Part shown: positions 35,601 to 46,957 of the stretch, piece after piece | Layout of the letters: each line of letters starts with the position of its first letter | Position numbering within the stretch: the first letter of the stretch is position 1 | Origin: Aurifilum marmelostoma | Taxonomy: Eukaryota; Ascomycota; Sordariomycetes; Diaporthales; Cryphonectriaceae | Length of the DNA stretch: 64,000 nucleotides | Assembly: GCA_027559495.1 (NCBI GenBank) | Contig: JAMXSV010000022.1 | Coordinates: forward strand, 147,855 to 211,854 | Direction: 5' to 3' | Program-made: the position numbers and the translations under genes | The notes under the pieces: model-generated | What the model was told of the DNA's origin: nothing | Database searches by the model: none | Seen by the model: only the letters and a program-made list of their open reading frames with translations

Positions 35601-37868
35601 CCTTCGAGACTGGACCTTTGTTTTTCTTTTTATTTGATTTTCTTTCATTTATTTTCTCCCCTTGAGTTTCAAATCCTTCGAAGGGAGGGGTGGATCTGAT
35701 GTCACTGTCGATGGTTCAAGCTTTGATTTTGGATCGAAGCATCGCCCCCTCATCCACCTCTCCTGAGATCCCCAGTCTTAGTTAGGATCAGGTTTTGAGA
35801 GACAGGGGGGTGGTAGAGGTCTTGAAAACCTGGAGGAATCATCCGGGTGCTTGTTCGATCCTCGGGAGGGATGAATAAGGATTCCAAAGTACCAGTACCT
35901 GTCTCCGTTGTACTCATACCCAGAGGGGCGGGCCGAGCTTTCGAGCACTGGGGGCCGAAGGATGAGCGGGCAGATCGATCCACGCACGATAAACCTTGCC
36001 CCCCCTCCCTTCCTTTTGTTCACCCGTGCGACGTGTGAGACTGTAAGTCGCTAGGCACCTAACCCACACACTTCTCTCGTCTTTCCCCCCTCCTCCTCCT
36101 CCCCCCCCCTCCTCGAACTCCTTCCTGGGTCCGAGAGGAAGCGAGACGGGAAGCGCGAACCACTGGCCCATGCTGCAATCTCTCTCTCTCCGTCATGGAG
36201 GAGAGCCCCCAATAATCACAGACGAGGCTGCCGCCGCCGCCGACTCCTGCAGCGCCTTGTGGCTTGTGGCTCAATATCAGACGTAGAGATATGACATGCT
36301 GTATGCACATACTGGTGGCCACGTGTATGGTACCGTCGCTCCGGCCGCAGACCGCCTGACCGCCTCATCTTGACTCTCGCATCCGTTGGTTCCTGTATGG
36401 ACAGACGAGTCCAACTCCCAAGGATGCAAAGAAGGTAGACTGGTACGTTGTGGGATCCTGGCCAGCTTCCCTGCCCCGTCATGATGCTTGCGTGCATGAT
36501 AAGTAACGAGCGTAAAGTTACGTACACACAATCCCTCCCACGCGGCACAAATAGTTTAAGCGAGCGTCGGTCGCCTCATGAAAGCAAAAGAAAGGAAAAA
36601 TAAAAGAGAAACCGGGTCGTGATCTCTGTAGGAACACCAGTGACCCATACAAACTAGGCGATCGGGGTCTCAAGTCGTTTCCTCTATGGGGTCTTAATCT
36701 TGATAGGTGTAGGAGGTGGTCGGGTTGGCACATGTCCTCCTAAGCGGGAAACCTCGCAAAGGAACCAGTGAGAAGGCGAAGATCAGAGTGGGGCTCGTGA
36801 CTATTTTCCGTGTGGAAGCATTCTCTGTTCCTTTTATACCTCCTAGGTGGAGCCGGTATCCTCTTCTCGAACTGAGTATAATCATGTAGCGCAGGACTGC
36901 CACCCCATGTCGCAAGACGGAAGAATGGACTCGACTGTGGATTAATTGACGTGGCTGGAAGGATTCCCACCAGCGAAAGCCGAAGGATTTCCACAGGTGT
37001 CCCTACAGTGGGAGGTGAGGAGCAGCTTAGTCAACGGCCAGCAACAAAGATTAGACTAGAAATGCAGCCTGCAGCGTGCGGCACAGGTGGCGTGGTCCTC
37101 AACTGATGGTAGTACCATATTAGTCTGTAGTGTTGTATAAACTAGGTAGCAGCTGGGCTGAAGGGTGCCGTCAAGGCCATGATATTGGCGCAGCTCATTG
37201 TCTCAGCACTGGCCCAGAGGAGAGAGTCCAACACGTCGCATACAGGCTACCGGTCTTTGACGACAATGGGACGACCTCGAGCCTCGGCGCAGAGAATTCG
37301 CCGACTTCCTCCCAAGGTAGTGATCCGCAAAGGTAACCCAGCCTAGACTCTTTGCCCCGACCGAGTGCGTTTCCAAGGGCTCATGACTTTACTCCAAGAG
37401 CACGTCCCACGCTTCCACGTAGTGTTCAATAAGGAGAGCCAGCGAGATTAATGTCCCCCTCTCCGGTCTCCACACATAGCCACTGTATGTTGTGGGTGGC
37501 TAATACTTACAATTATGCCCGCCGAAAGTACCTCATGGTTCCCCATCGCATGCTTTCGGCGAGTTTTCTGAGATTGACATGCATGACTGCGGCACAGAAC
37601 TTATCACACAGATGTCTTGAGCCCATAAATGTTGTCTGGCCATCTGTCGAGGCAATGAAGGTATCGAATTACAACAAGATTCGCTATATGGGAATAGAAA
37701 GTGACGAGGGAAAGGGGCAAAGAGAAAGGAAGAGGAAACATGAGAATGAAAAAAAGAGATCGAAAGGTTGCATGGAAGCATGAATGGCTGGTCTTGAGAT
37801 ACGTCACGTCGTGGTGGTGATGGTAGTGGTGATGGTGACATGAGCCATCTGTGAATACAATGGTTTGA
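32697..37868. other. Intergenic region, possibly with gene relics
   Basis: I cannot place a gene in this 5.2 kb. The part from 33.2 to 34.5 kb is AT-richer and contains broken protein-like stretches on the minus strand, listed separately. From 34.7 to 37.8 kb there are only short frames of mixed composition. A pyrimidine tract with C runs lies at about 36085-36112. Confidence 0.45.
33537..34420 (-). pseudogene. Possible degenerate gene, unrecognised
   Basis: Several minus-strand pieces have protein-like composition but do not join into one frame. One ends with GYKTPIFISTRLDN and KFCIRNGILFNITKEKPK, then a TAG, after which the same frame stays open to about 33.9 kb. Another, 33737-33537, reads MGISSVELDQVDRSPR and HGLNAFLHLLLHNYRMG. 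The TAG could be a C-to-T mutation of CAG, or part of a GTAGGT intron donor. I do not recognise the family. It may be a decayed gene, a multi-intron gene I have failed to assemble, or chance. Confidence 0.25.
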
Positions 37869-39542
37869 TTATAGATTCTGCTTCCCTGGCGGCATCCTGA
37901 TGCCCATGGATGCTCTCGAAGCAAAGGCTCCGCCTACTCCTGGACTAGATGCCTGCCTCCTGGCGAAGACCTCGTCCACCTTGCTGGCACCCAGAGAGAA
38001 GGCAGGGCACACCCACTCGCCGCAGCTGCACTTGAACCCTTGCCAGGCGTACCGGCCTATACTCGAACCACACTTAGTATTCGGGCACACGAGCCTCCCA
38101 TCCAGCGCTCCCTCCTCGAGAACGGGCCTCATCCAGGACAAGGGCTCGATGAAATGATGGGGACACGGGGTTCTATCGGCTGCTGCCTTCTGATGCGGGA
38201 CGATGAACTGATGGGTCGCGAGGACCCTCCTGCACTTCTTGCAACGAAGATCACTTGCCGGTCCCCCGTTTTCAGCATGGACCTTGTCCTTCGGGGCCTC
38301 GGTCTCGTCCTCGAAAATGATCCAGTCGGGTTTCTTGCCGATCTTGGCGCTCTCCTCGACTTCCCGCTCCCAGAGCCACCGCTGGTACGTGCCATGGCGC
38401 TCTACAGCATCGTCGCTGCCTGCGGGCATACCCATCTGGACCCACAGCTCCAGCTGCTTCATAAAGCCAGGGTTGGGCTCTGCGAGCTCGCGCGTCTTGC
38501 GGACCCAGTCCAGGGCTGCCTGAACTGACTTCCGCGCCGTCTCCTCATCGGGACGTTTGATGTTGGATGGGGTAAGGCCGTACCGGTGAGGGTATTTCCA
38601 GAGCAGATAGGCCACGACGGCAGTGACGGAGCGAGACTTGCCCATGGCGCAATGGACGAATACGGCCCCAGGCTGGGCTGGGTCGGTCTTCCTCGTCTGG
38701 TCTTCCAGCGAGAGGTCCTTAACCTCGGCTCCGAGCAGTGCAGATCGCTTCTCTCCACCTCCTCCATCAGGAACGGCACCATCTTGGTCCTCTCCTTGTC
38801 CTGGAGGTGATCTTGTGCCTGGCAGGACCGTGCCACGCGGCCATTCACCCGGCCCTCCGGCCAGGCCCCTCTGGATGAATCTAACAGCGCTGGGCAGGTG
38901 GACCAAGATGTCCTCGTCATCGACATCGTCGATATCCACGCTCAGATGAACATAACGGTCCTCGAAGCCCTGCCAGTCCACAAAGCTGTACTTGATCATG
39001 CTGAGAACACAAGCGATCCCCTTGTCCTCCATGGACCCGGGCCGTCGCAGGGCGAAGACGCCGCCGACATACAGCTCGTCGGGGCCGTCGACACGGTTGA
39101 GCGCCATGGCCTTCTGCTCGGTGAGCTGGAGCTGTTCGTGGTCTGGACCCCCTTCGAATGCCGAGCGCCCGTGGCAGCGGTCTGTCAGAGAGGTCGGGGG
39201 CGATGCCCGGGGGACGTTTTCGTGATCAGGCGTAGTCTTGACTGCTTTAAGCTCGCGGCTGATATCCTGGACGTTGAGGCCCGTGAGGGCTTCGAATCTC
39301 AAGCAGCAGCCTGGGGAGAGGCAGGTCACGCTGTGGCTGTTGCTGTGGTGGCTGTTGTTGCCGCTGTCTCCGCCCCTGTCGGTGCTGCTGCTGCCCTGTG
39401 TCTCCTGGTCGCTGTCGCTTGCTGTCGCGTTGTCTTCTATACCTATGCTCGTGTCCGACAAGGGCTCTGATGCTGATGTTGATGTGGACAGGGAGGCTCC
39501 TCGGACGTTGATTCGACGGTCTGACTCATCTGGAGAGGGCAT
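37869..39542 (-). CDS. YVH1: YVH1-type dual-specificity phosphatase with C-terminal zinc-binding domain
   Basis: A single exon; 557 aa from the ATG at 39542. Yvh1 acts in late 60S ribosomal subunit maturation (release of Mrt4) and has a dual-specificity phosphatase domain. The active-site loop is VHCAMGKSRS, with nucleophile Cys298 and Arg304, and an upstream acidic segment DIDDVDDEDILVHLP carries the general-acid region. The C-terminal Cys-rich domain uses CKKC (434, 437), Cys460, Cys486, Cys491, Cys505, Cys507 and Cys512. A Gly/Pro-rich insert of about 60 residues precedes the active site. The start is uncertain. Fungal Yvh1 usually begins close to MALNRVDGPDELYVGG, which here would be an internal Met at 39107 (412 aa). 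The frame above it stays open for 145 residues to the ATG at 39542, and still open to 39722, and is Ser/Thr/Asp-rich. I annotate the longer form with reserve. Confidence 0.88.
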   Translation of the reverse strand: MPSPDESDRRINVRGASLSTSTSASEPLSDTSIGIEDNATASDSDQETQGSSSTDRGGDSGNNSHHSNSHSVTCLSPGCCLRFEALTGLNVQDISRELKAVKTTPDHENVPRASPPTSLTDRCHGRSAFEGGPDHEQLQLTEQKAMALNRVDGPDELYVGGVFALRRPGSMEDKGIACVLSMIKYSFVDWQGFEDRYVHLSVDIDDVDDEDILVHLPSAVRFIQRGLAGGPGEWPRGTVLPGTRSPPGQGEDQDGAVPDGGGGEKRSALLGAEVKDLSLEDQTRKTDPAQPGAVFVHCAMGKSRSVTAVVAYLLWKYPHRYGLTPSNIKRPDEETARKSVQAALDWVRKTRELAEPNPGFMKQLELWVQMGMPAGSDDAVERHGTYQRWLWEREVEESAKIGKKPDWIIFEDETEAPKDKVHAENGGPASDLRCKKCRRVLATHQFIVPHQKAAADRTPCPHHFIEPLSWMRPVLEEGALDGRLVCPNTKCGSSIGRYAWQGFKCSCGEWVCPAFSLGASKVDEVFARRQASSPGVGGAFASRASMGIRMPPGKQNL

Positions 39543-42500
39543 AGTCTTGTTCTGGCCTGGGCTGGTCTCGAAAGAGGATGGGTAAATGCTTAAGCTCTGA
39601 TAGATAAGGGGGGGGGGGGAGAATAATTTGGTCAAGGATGAGAGACCTGATTCGTCAGATTCATCTGCTGTACCAGTTGATCCCACAATGGTAGGCCCAT
39701 AGAGGGGGCTGAGAACCCTCAATGCTTGTGAGATGGGTCCAAGGAGGAGTCAATTAGGTGGAGAGTGATGTTCTCTGCGTATGTTTGTGTGTGCGTGTGC
39801 TTGCGCGGCAAAAGTTAGTTTTTTTTTTTTTTTTTTTTTGCCCCTCTCTGGTGTTGGTCATCACTAGGATCTTGCTGTGCTTGACGCTGTGCCTTCACCC
39901 CTGAGCCTTTGACACTACCAGATACAAACGGCACGTGCGATGGACAGGTACGTATTAAGTCATATACTATACCAGATACGGATTCGTTTCGCGTTCCAGC
40001 TGCAAAGAGAAGAAAAAGAAAGCGCAAGGCAGAAAGACAAAAGAAAGAAGGGTCGAACCTGCCAACCCTGCCCTGCCTGCGAGCCTGCTTACACAAGGCA
40101 TGCCCCGCACTTTTCGCCCCCACCAAAAGAGACCCACTGCGGGGTAGGTCTATAGGGCTATCTCTTCCCTACATACATGTACTGTAGTATGACATGGTCT
40201 TCTGTTATTCGGTCCAGTCAAGTAAGTACCTGAAAGCATCTTTGACATGTATGTACAGTGCTGGTGTGTGTAGGGGACTACTGACTGCCCTCAATAGTGC
40301 AGTGGGGTCTCTTTCAAACCACCACAGACAAGGGCAGAGATCATTTGGGGGCCGGGCCAAGTGCGTCTCTTTTCAGCCCAGCCCACGGCACCCACAGCCC
40401 TACCAGGCGCCTGACAAGACCAAGGCAGATGGATGGGACCAGGAGGCAGCTGGAGCAAGCCTGCTGCGGTCAAGCGCCTCTTCGTAGGGCTGAGGAGGAG
40501 TCGTCACAAGGCTCGGACTGACTGTGAAGTGTTTTATTGTCCAATTTTGCACAACTCAATGAAGTCACTAATTGTAATATAGACATTTAGCATGAATAAG
40601 CCTTACTTTACTACCAAATGGCAACGTAAGCTAGTTAGGTCCAGTTTCAAGTGTAATTAATCAAGCCCTCCACTATTATTTGCAACGGGATTCTCACTTG
40701 CACACAAGCAGAAATGTAATCACCATGATAATTAATCTGCAAGGGCTGACTTGTGTCTGTCCATTTCCCCGTTCTGATGACTGCTGAGCCCATCTTTTAT
40801 ACACTTCTTCTTGCTCTTGTGGCTGTAGGCTACTGGGCCACTCTCTCAAGGTCGCTCATCAGTTGATACCGTCCGACACGTGATAAGTCATATTGAGGAT
40901 AATGAATAGACATTAATACATAGTGACCAGGACTGAGAATTGTTACATCAGACAAAGAGTATCCACCTGCATCCGAGCAGGCCTAGAGACAGTGTCTCTT
41001 TCAGTGTATGGAGTGCGAGAAACAACATGTCAGAATGCTACCCGATTTCAGACTAGCATTGTAATGTTGCCATCTCAGTCAGACAAAAGTGTGGAGGACA
41101 CTATCCCCCGGCCTCTGTATACAAGTGAATCACATATACTTTGTTCTCTATACATAATTTTTTGCCCCCTCTCAGCGCATTTTCCTCAGCTTCCAAGGTT
41201 CCACCACACCAGGCAAACCCCCGCCGTAGCTTCACACATGTCAAATGCCTCAGTGGCTGCTTTCAGCTGCCGAGGAGGTGGCTCAATCCAGCCTAGCAGC
41301 CGAAAGGATTCCCCATGACTTAAAGCGTAGCTCCACCTACCTACAGTCTGATGTGTTCGCAAAGTATAGAAGATAAGAACATTGGTAAATGTATGCAATA
41401 TGGATAATTTGGGCTGTTCAGAACGAGAGTTTTGCGGGGGCGTCAGGACACATGAAAGGTCAACAGGGGCTGTATCAGACAGAAACATAAACATCTAAGA
41501 CCTTGAAGACAGCACAATTGTTTAATTAGTGGATGCAAAGGCTGAGGAGATCTTTTTGCAATACAGTGGGAAAAAAAGAAAACAAAGCCGCTAATGCTTT
41601 CCGTGACAATAACGCTGAAGAAGACCTTGGCCGTCAATTCCATTTCGGAAATGCTGCGACGGACATGCAAGCTGGATCTCGGAAACGAGAACGAAGAATC
41701 AAAGCCGAGATCATACACACCCGATCTTTCCAGACACCCCTCTTTCAATATCGTGGTTCTCATTTCCTTGGTATTCCCCAGCCTGCTGAAAATTCCGTGC
41801 GCCGGGACCGAGGGACCAGCCAATCGGTCTGAGATGGAATGAATCCTTCATCTCCACGACGAGAATCCTCCCGCCTGTCTGGGCCAATCCGCTGGAAACC
41901 TAGCCTGAGTTCCCCTCCGCCCTTCCTCCACCGCCCGACAGACATGTTCTCACTAGCCGGTCGATGCTCCTTTGGTGCAAGCAGCATCGATCTCCGACGG
42001 GTTTGCGAGCTCGCCCCAGATCGCCGACAACGGTGGAGGCATGGCCACAGGGGCCCGCAGCGACCAGAGGCTGTCTCATCTGCCATCTGGTCTCCTCCCA
42101 ATCCGAAGGACGGGAAGCCAGCTAGATGGCAGACAAGAAAAACGTATAGATAGAAATATTAGTGCACTCCTCCGCTATAGATAGCGTTGGAAGGGCTGAT
42201 GCACCAGCCCTGGCCGGGTTAGAGAATGGATGCACATGGCTGCGTGACTTGCTGGGGCCCATTTGTGAAGGGGCAACTCGGCGTCACCGAGCCACGCACA
42301 TGAAGCATATGCACTGGCAATCGTCACAACGCATGTTGCTATAGTCATGACGTGATATCATATCCCTGGTCGAGACGTGATGTTCCGTTTTCGAGTACCG
42401 GTATCGTCGACAAAGATACGAATGGGCCGCCGGTAACCTATACCATGGCTGGTACAAGCCGTCGTTCACGCATGCAATCCATTGTGAAGGATCCTCTTGG

Positions 42501-44793
42501 TGCCAGCCCTAAGGGATCATGGCGTGAAACATACAGAGCTGCAAGACTTTGCGAGAGAACCCTCTGACTCTCGTCTCCGGCCCTGTTGGCTTAAAGGAGG
42601 TCGAAGGCTATTTTGAGTGACCGAAGATACAACAGTCACACAAGCCACCTCCAATCACCCCGTCTTGAACATGGTCGGCTGCCAGTATTCTCGGATATTC
42701 CCGTCTGGGCTGATTTCAGCGTCGAGTGAGTCAATCCTGGAACCATTTCACCAGCTGAATGAGTGGGAAAAAAAAAAAAAAAAAAAAGGAACGGTCGACG
42801 TTTTCCAACGGAGTAGATATCCAGTCCAGTATTTGATAGAATGCCCTGGTCAAGATGCCACGTCGAGACAGATAGGTGTACCCGTAAAGAAAAGTGTCTC
42901 CACACCCCATTGAGTCGGCGGTAAGCGAAGCTTAAATTCCCCTGTTGTAAAGATATGGCACTGAAGAAAAAGCCACGATATATGCCAAAGGCAACCGGCA
43001 CAACAAGTCGAGAGCGATGATGATCGGAGCACCTTCAAGATTTCCAAAGGGCGCAACGTCGCAGGCAGGCCGAAGTCGAGCAGTACCGTGCAGCTGCGTC
43101 TTGATCTCAGCCACCGAAGCATATGCAGAGAGTGAGGCACCCACCACATGAAGCTGCAGCAAGACGATTCAGGCTCCAGGGATCAAGAGTCGCGCTGCCT
43201 GTGGCTTGCTTCGCTTAACATGATGCGCTCGAACATGTGAGCTTGGCCCCGAGTACACCACGTGCAAGGACCGAGTTGGGAGCCCGCGAAAGCATGCCAC
43301 GTTACTATGCTGCTCTAGGGATATGTACATAGTACAATGGTAGCTCGAGAGCTGGGTGAAGGAGCTCAGGCCTGCTTCGTGACCCCCCGAAGCTTGTCCA
43401 GGGGGTCTCAGCCCACGAAACCTGGAGGAGAGTCAAGCCAGGCAGGACACAGCGGGCGTAGCTTCCAGCCAGCGTAGTCATGATTTGTCGAACGGCAGGA
43501 GCTTGTACACAGTATGTGGTTGGTAGGGCTACCGGCCCACCTTCTCGGCAGATGTGTACCTAGTCGGATGGGTGGATGTCGGGTGGGTACGGCGCCTCTG
43601 CAGCATCACCTTGGATCCCCAGGGCTGCGACGTTAGACAAGATTGATTCGATGTTTCTGGACTGCTTGTTAAGCAACGATGTAATTCTCAGTGCCTCGCC
43701 TGATGATACTGATCGTGGAACTTGATCCGCAAGCGAAATCGCTAAGCGACAACGAATGAATCCTTGTCGTGTTGCAGCCTTCCGCAGGTGGGGGTGATTT
43801 ACTGCTACTTATCTCGCCGAAAGAGAGCTTCTGACGTCTGGTAATGGGCCACCAGCGCTGGTCTCCGCTATGAATTGTAGACCTGGGCTCCGGACGCACG
43901 CTCATTACTGGTTGGAGCAGCCTTGCGGGGAACCACACGTCTTGAACGTTCTCTGCGGGTCCTCAAATCCTCCAAACTAGCAAGTTCTCAGAAGAGGGAT
44001 CTCTGTCGGTGGGTATCTTTTCCCAATTTTTTGTTTTAATTTGCTCTCTGAAAGTAGGTGAGACATGCTATCCACCATTGAGCCATGTGAGCCTCGGTGA
44101 TATTTGTAGGAGCAACCTTGGAAAGTGTGACCCCGCATCGTCGGCTTTGCGCTGAAGACTTGCGGGTGTACGGCATGCTGCATCCTTGAGGATCATTTCG
44201 AAGCCGCTCGTTGTGATGGCACCCCTTTCCACTCCTCAGTCACCGCGCTGTCGGCAGCCAGTAGGGATCTGCATCAGTCGGCTTGCGCAAGGTGAATGAG
44301 CTTCTCGGTCAGAGGCCAGGCGGCCAGTGGCCTCTGCGCTGACATGAGCATGAACGTATTTGGCCCGGCGTTTCTGTGTACGTGCAGCGGGCGGGCGTGT
44401 GGTTGAGAATGAGTTCCTGGCCTTCTCTCTAGACGTCGCCAGCAAACTTTCATATTTCTTCCCCCCTCGGACGACCACTTCTGAAACCAAGGGCCGGCGA
44501 GGGTTATTGTATTGGCCAGTCTGCTGACAGCCTGGCGCGGCTCTTCAGCATCAGACCAGGCTCACTGCCTCGAGCCATATATTCCCCACTTTACCTCCTT
44601 CGGATGTATTCGGATGGGCACATCCTCTTTATTCGACAATTCTCAGCTCTTGAATGTTCCCCACATCAGATCAGTATCCTGGGTGTGCCACAAAGGGCAT
44701 TTCGCAGCGTAAAGAATGAGCGAACCTCCCCCCCCCCCCCTTCAAAGATGCAGATGATGAAAATTACGTGGGGTCCTCTCCTGCACCCTCGGC
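39543..44793. other. Intergenic region, no supported gene
   Basis: This is the upstream region of YVH1 and the downstream region of the zinc-finger gene. It holds G12 at 39608-39619, a T run at about 39819-39839, AT-rich stretches at about 40.5-41.2 kb, an A run near 42770-42786 and C13 at 44728-44740. Short frames on both strands have no recognisable product. Confidence 0.5.
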
Positions 44794-46957
44794 TCACCTG
44801 CCCAGGAGCGGTTGTGGAAGCTCCTCCTCCATCATACATGCATTCTCCAACATGTTGGTCCATTTCCCGCTGGTGCCGGCGTGACTGTGCTTGAGGTGTT
44901 GGCGGAAATGGTCTGCCCTAAAGAACTTCTTGGAACTGTTGCACTCTCTGAACTTGTGGTGTTCCTGTAAATGCCGAATGCGATCGTCCCAGTCCGGGTC
45001 CGTCACAATCCGCCCTAGACCGGCGGTGTTCGGTCCAGTCCGTATGAACTCCTCGCCACAGTATCCACAAGTGTCAGCCTCCCCGGGCCTTGTTGTCGAC
45101 TCGTGGAAGGCCCTGTCGTAGCTGCTCAGCGCCGAACACGACCAAGAGTGCCGTCTCACATGTAGTGAGTTTTGGTGCCTTTCTGCTTCATTCTTGTTCT
45201 TGAAGCGGTTGCCGCAATAACTGCATTCATACTGCTTTTCTGCTTCGTGAGCCCTGGAGCAAAGAAGGCATGGTCAGTGCATGTCTAGGACAATGATAAA
45301 GAAGGTTCACCCTGCTAGAGAATGTGGCAGTGTGACTCACGCCAATTCCTCGTAGGTGTCGAACTTCTTGGGCTTTTTGGGGCAGCAATCGCACATGTGG
45401 AAGCCTTGCATCTTGCTTATTGCAACACCTGTCCGCATCGATGATTCTGGCACCTTTCTCGGGCTGGCTACAATATTCCTGATATCGCTCGGTCCACGTT
45501 GATGCATAGCGGTCCGGGGAATGGCCGTGGACCCCGGGCTTAAGTTAATAGTGTTTGGTGGTGGCGGCGCAGCGAAGGGCGAGCCTGCTACTTCTGTGGG
45601 CGAGAGGCCCGAAGGCGACAGGCCGATCGGGGATCTCCTGTCAAAAGACAAGGAGGATGTCATGCTCGTTGCGGTGCTCAGGCAGCCAAAACTGCCAGTC
45701 CGGTCTCCTGACGAGACAGAAGATATGCTGCCGTGGGGTGGGTGTACGGACAGCCGGGGCCCTGGACTAGCCTTGGAGGCGTTCTCGCGGCGCCGTCGAA
45801 GGTCGCCTTGACTTGACATCTGACGTACGACGGAGTCATCGCTGAGGAGGCTGGAGGCCCGCCGCTTGAGGCTCGGCTGCTGGCTCTCGTAGCTCACACT
45901 GTTCACACGTGAGTGGCGACCATCATCGATGTGCATGTGCCGCAGGCGACTCTCCTCCTCCATGGAGAAATCCATGTCGTGATCGTAAGCCTCTGACGGG
46001 GCGAAGTCATCGGGAAGAAAAGCTCCCGAATTCTGCCTCTTGCTCCTGGAATATGGACTTCTATCAAAATCCACAGCCGACATTGGCTCAATCGGCGACC
46101 TATACTCATGCGGTCGAGTGACCTGCGCGAAGTTGGTGTTCCGAGGCGAGACGGCAGTGCTTAGCGGCGTGTCGGTAAACCTAGACGGCTCTAGGAACAA
46201 GTTCGGCTTGGCTCTCGAAGGCAGTGAGAGCTCGAGCTGTGGTAGACGAGGCAGCTGCTGTGTAGGGCCTTCTTGCATGGATCGCATCGAGGCGCTCAGG
46301 GCTGAGCCACGAGGAGGCGATCTGTTGTCCAAGGTCCGTTTGGCGTCGAGCTTCTTCAGCTGCTGACTGTCGTAGGACTCGCTCGAGCCCAGCTGATAGT
46401 GATCGTGTACACAGCCGAAACCCCGGCCGCTGTACCTGTCCCGAGCCCTGCTCTCTCCCAAGTCAGCAACAAAGACACCCCGAAGCGTCCTGGGATTGGG
46501 GTTCAGCATACCCAGACGAGGCATGGCTCGATATGCTCGAGTAGCCCTCGTCTCTCACAGTCGGAGTCGCAGCATTGTCCCTGCGCATATAGTCGGGTAT
46601 GTCCTCCTGCGCAGCTCTCGACCTCCAGCTCTGGGTGAGACTGCCGTAGTTGCTCTCACTCCTCCCACCAAAGAACTTCTGGTTTTCGCTGTAGGATTCT
46701 TTGTGGAGGCGGCCATAGTAATCTGAAAGATCAGATTCGGGGCCGGAGACTGGGACGACTCTTGGCGGAGGAAGTGGAGGAGGAGGGGCGTCGAAAGAAG
46801 GCGCATTTGGTATGCCCATAGGTCCTGACATCGATCGGTCAAAACCAGGCGTGAAAGGCCCATGGGCACCAAAGGGTCTATGGCCGCCATCGTCGTGTAT
46901 AGATATTCTAGGAGGGCCAGCGTCCCGCGGCACTGGTCGAGCACCGCGAATATCCAT
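44794..46957 (-). CDS. C2H2 zinc-finger protein, probable transcription regulator
   Basis: Three exons: 46957-46512, 46447-45341 and 45253-44794. Introns are 64 nt (GTATGC, CTGAC branch point, GAGCAG) and 87 nt (GTGAGT...CTCCAG); 670 aa. The first 490 or so residues are disordered and Ser/Pro-rich, with a proline run (DAPPPPLPPPR) and many SP sites. The C-terminal quarter holds the fingers. One is HMCDCCPKKPKKFDTYEELAAH. Another is a canonical YECSYCGNRFKNKNEAERHQ with C-X2-C-X12-H-X4-H. Two more irregular ones lie around WSCSALSSY and CGYCGEEF through RQHLKHSH. The protein is probably nuclear. Both splice junctions rebuild conserved finger or linker frames. The stop codon TGA at 44794 overlaps a good splice donor (CAG/GTGAGC), so a further 3' exon is possible. 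The target genes are unknown. Confidence 0.88.

Noticed and set aside
44040..44100. Minus-strand sequence resembling the 5' half of a tRNA (ATGGCTCAATGGT box-A-like)
   Set aside because: No B box, T arm or matching acceptor strand follows within a plausible distance.
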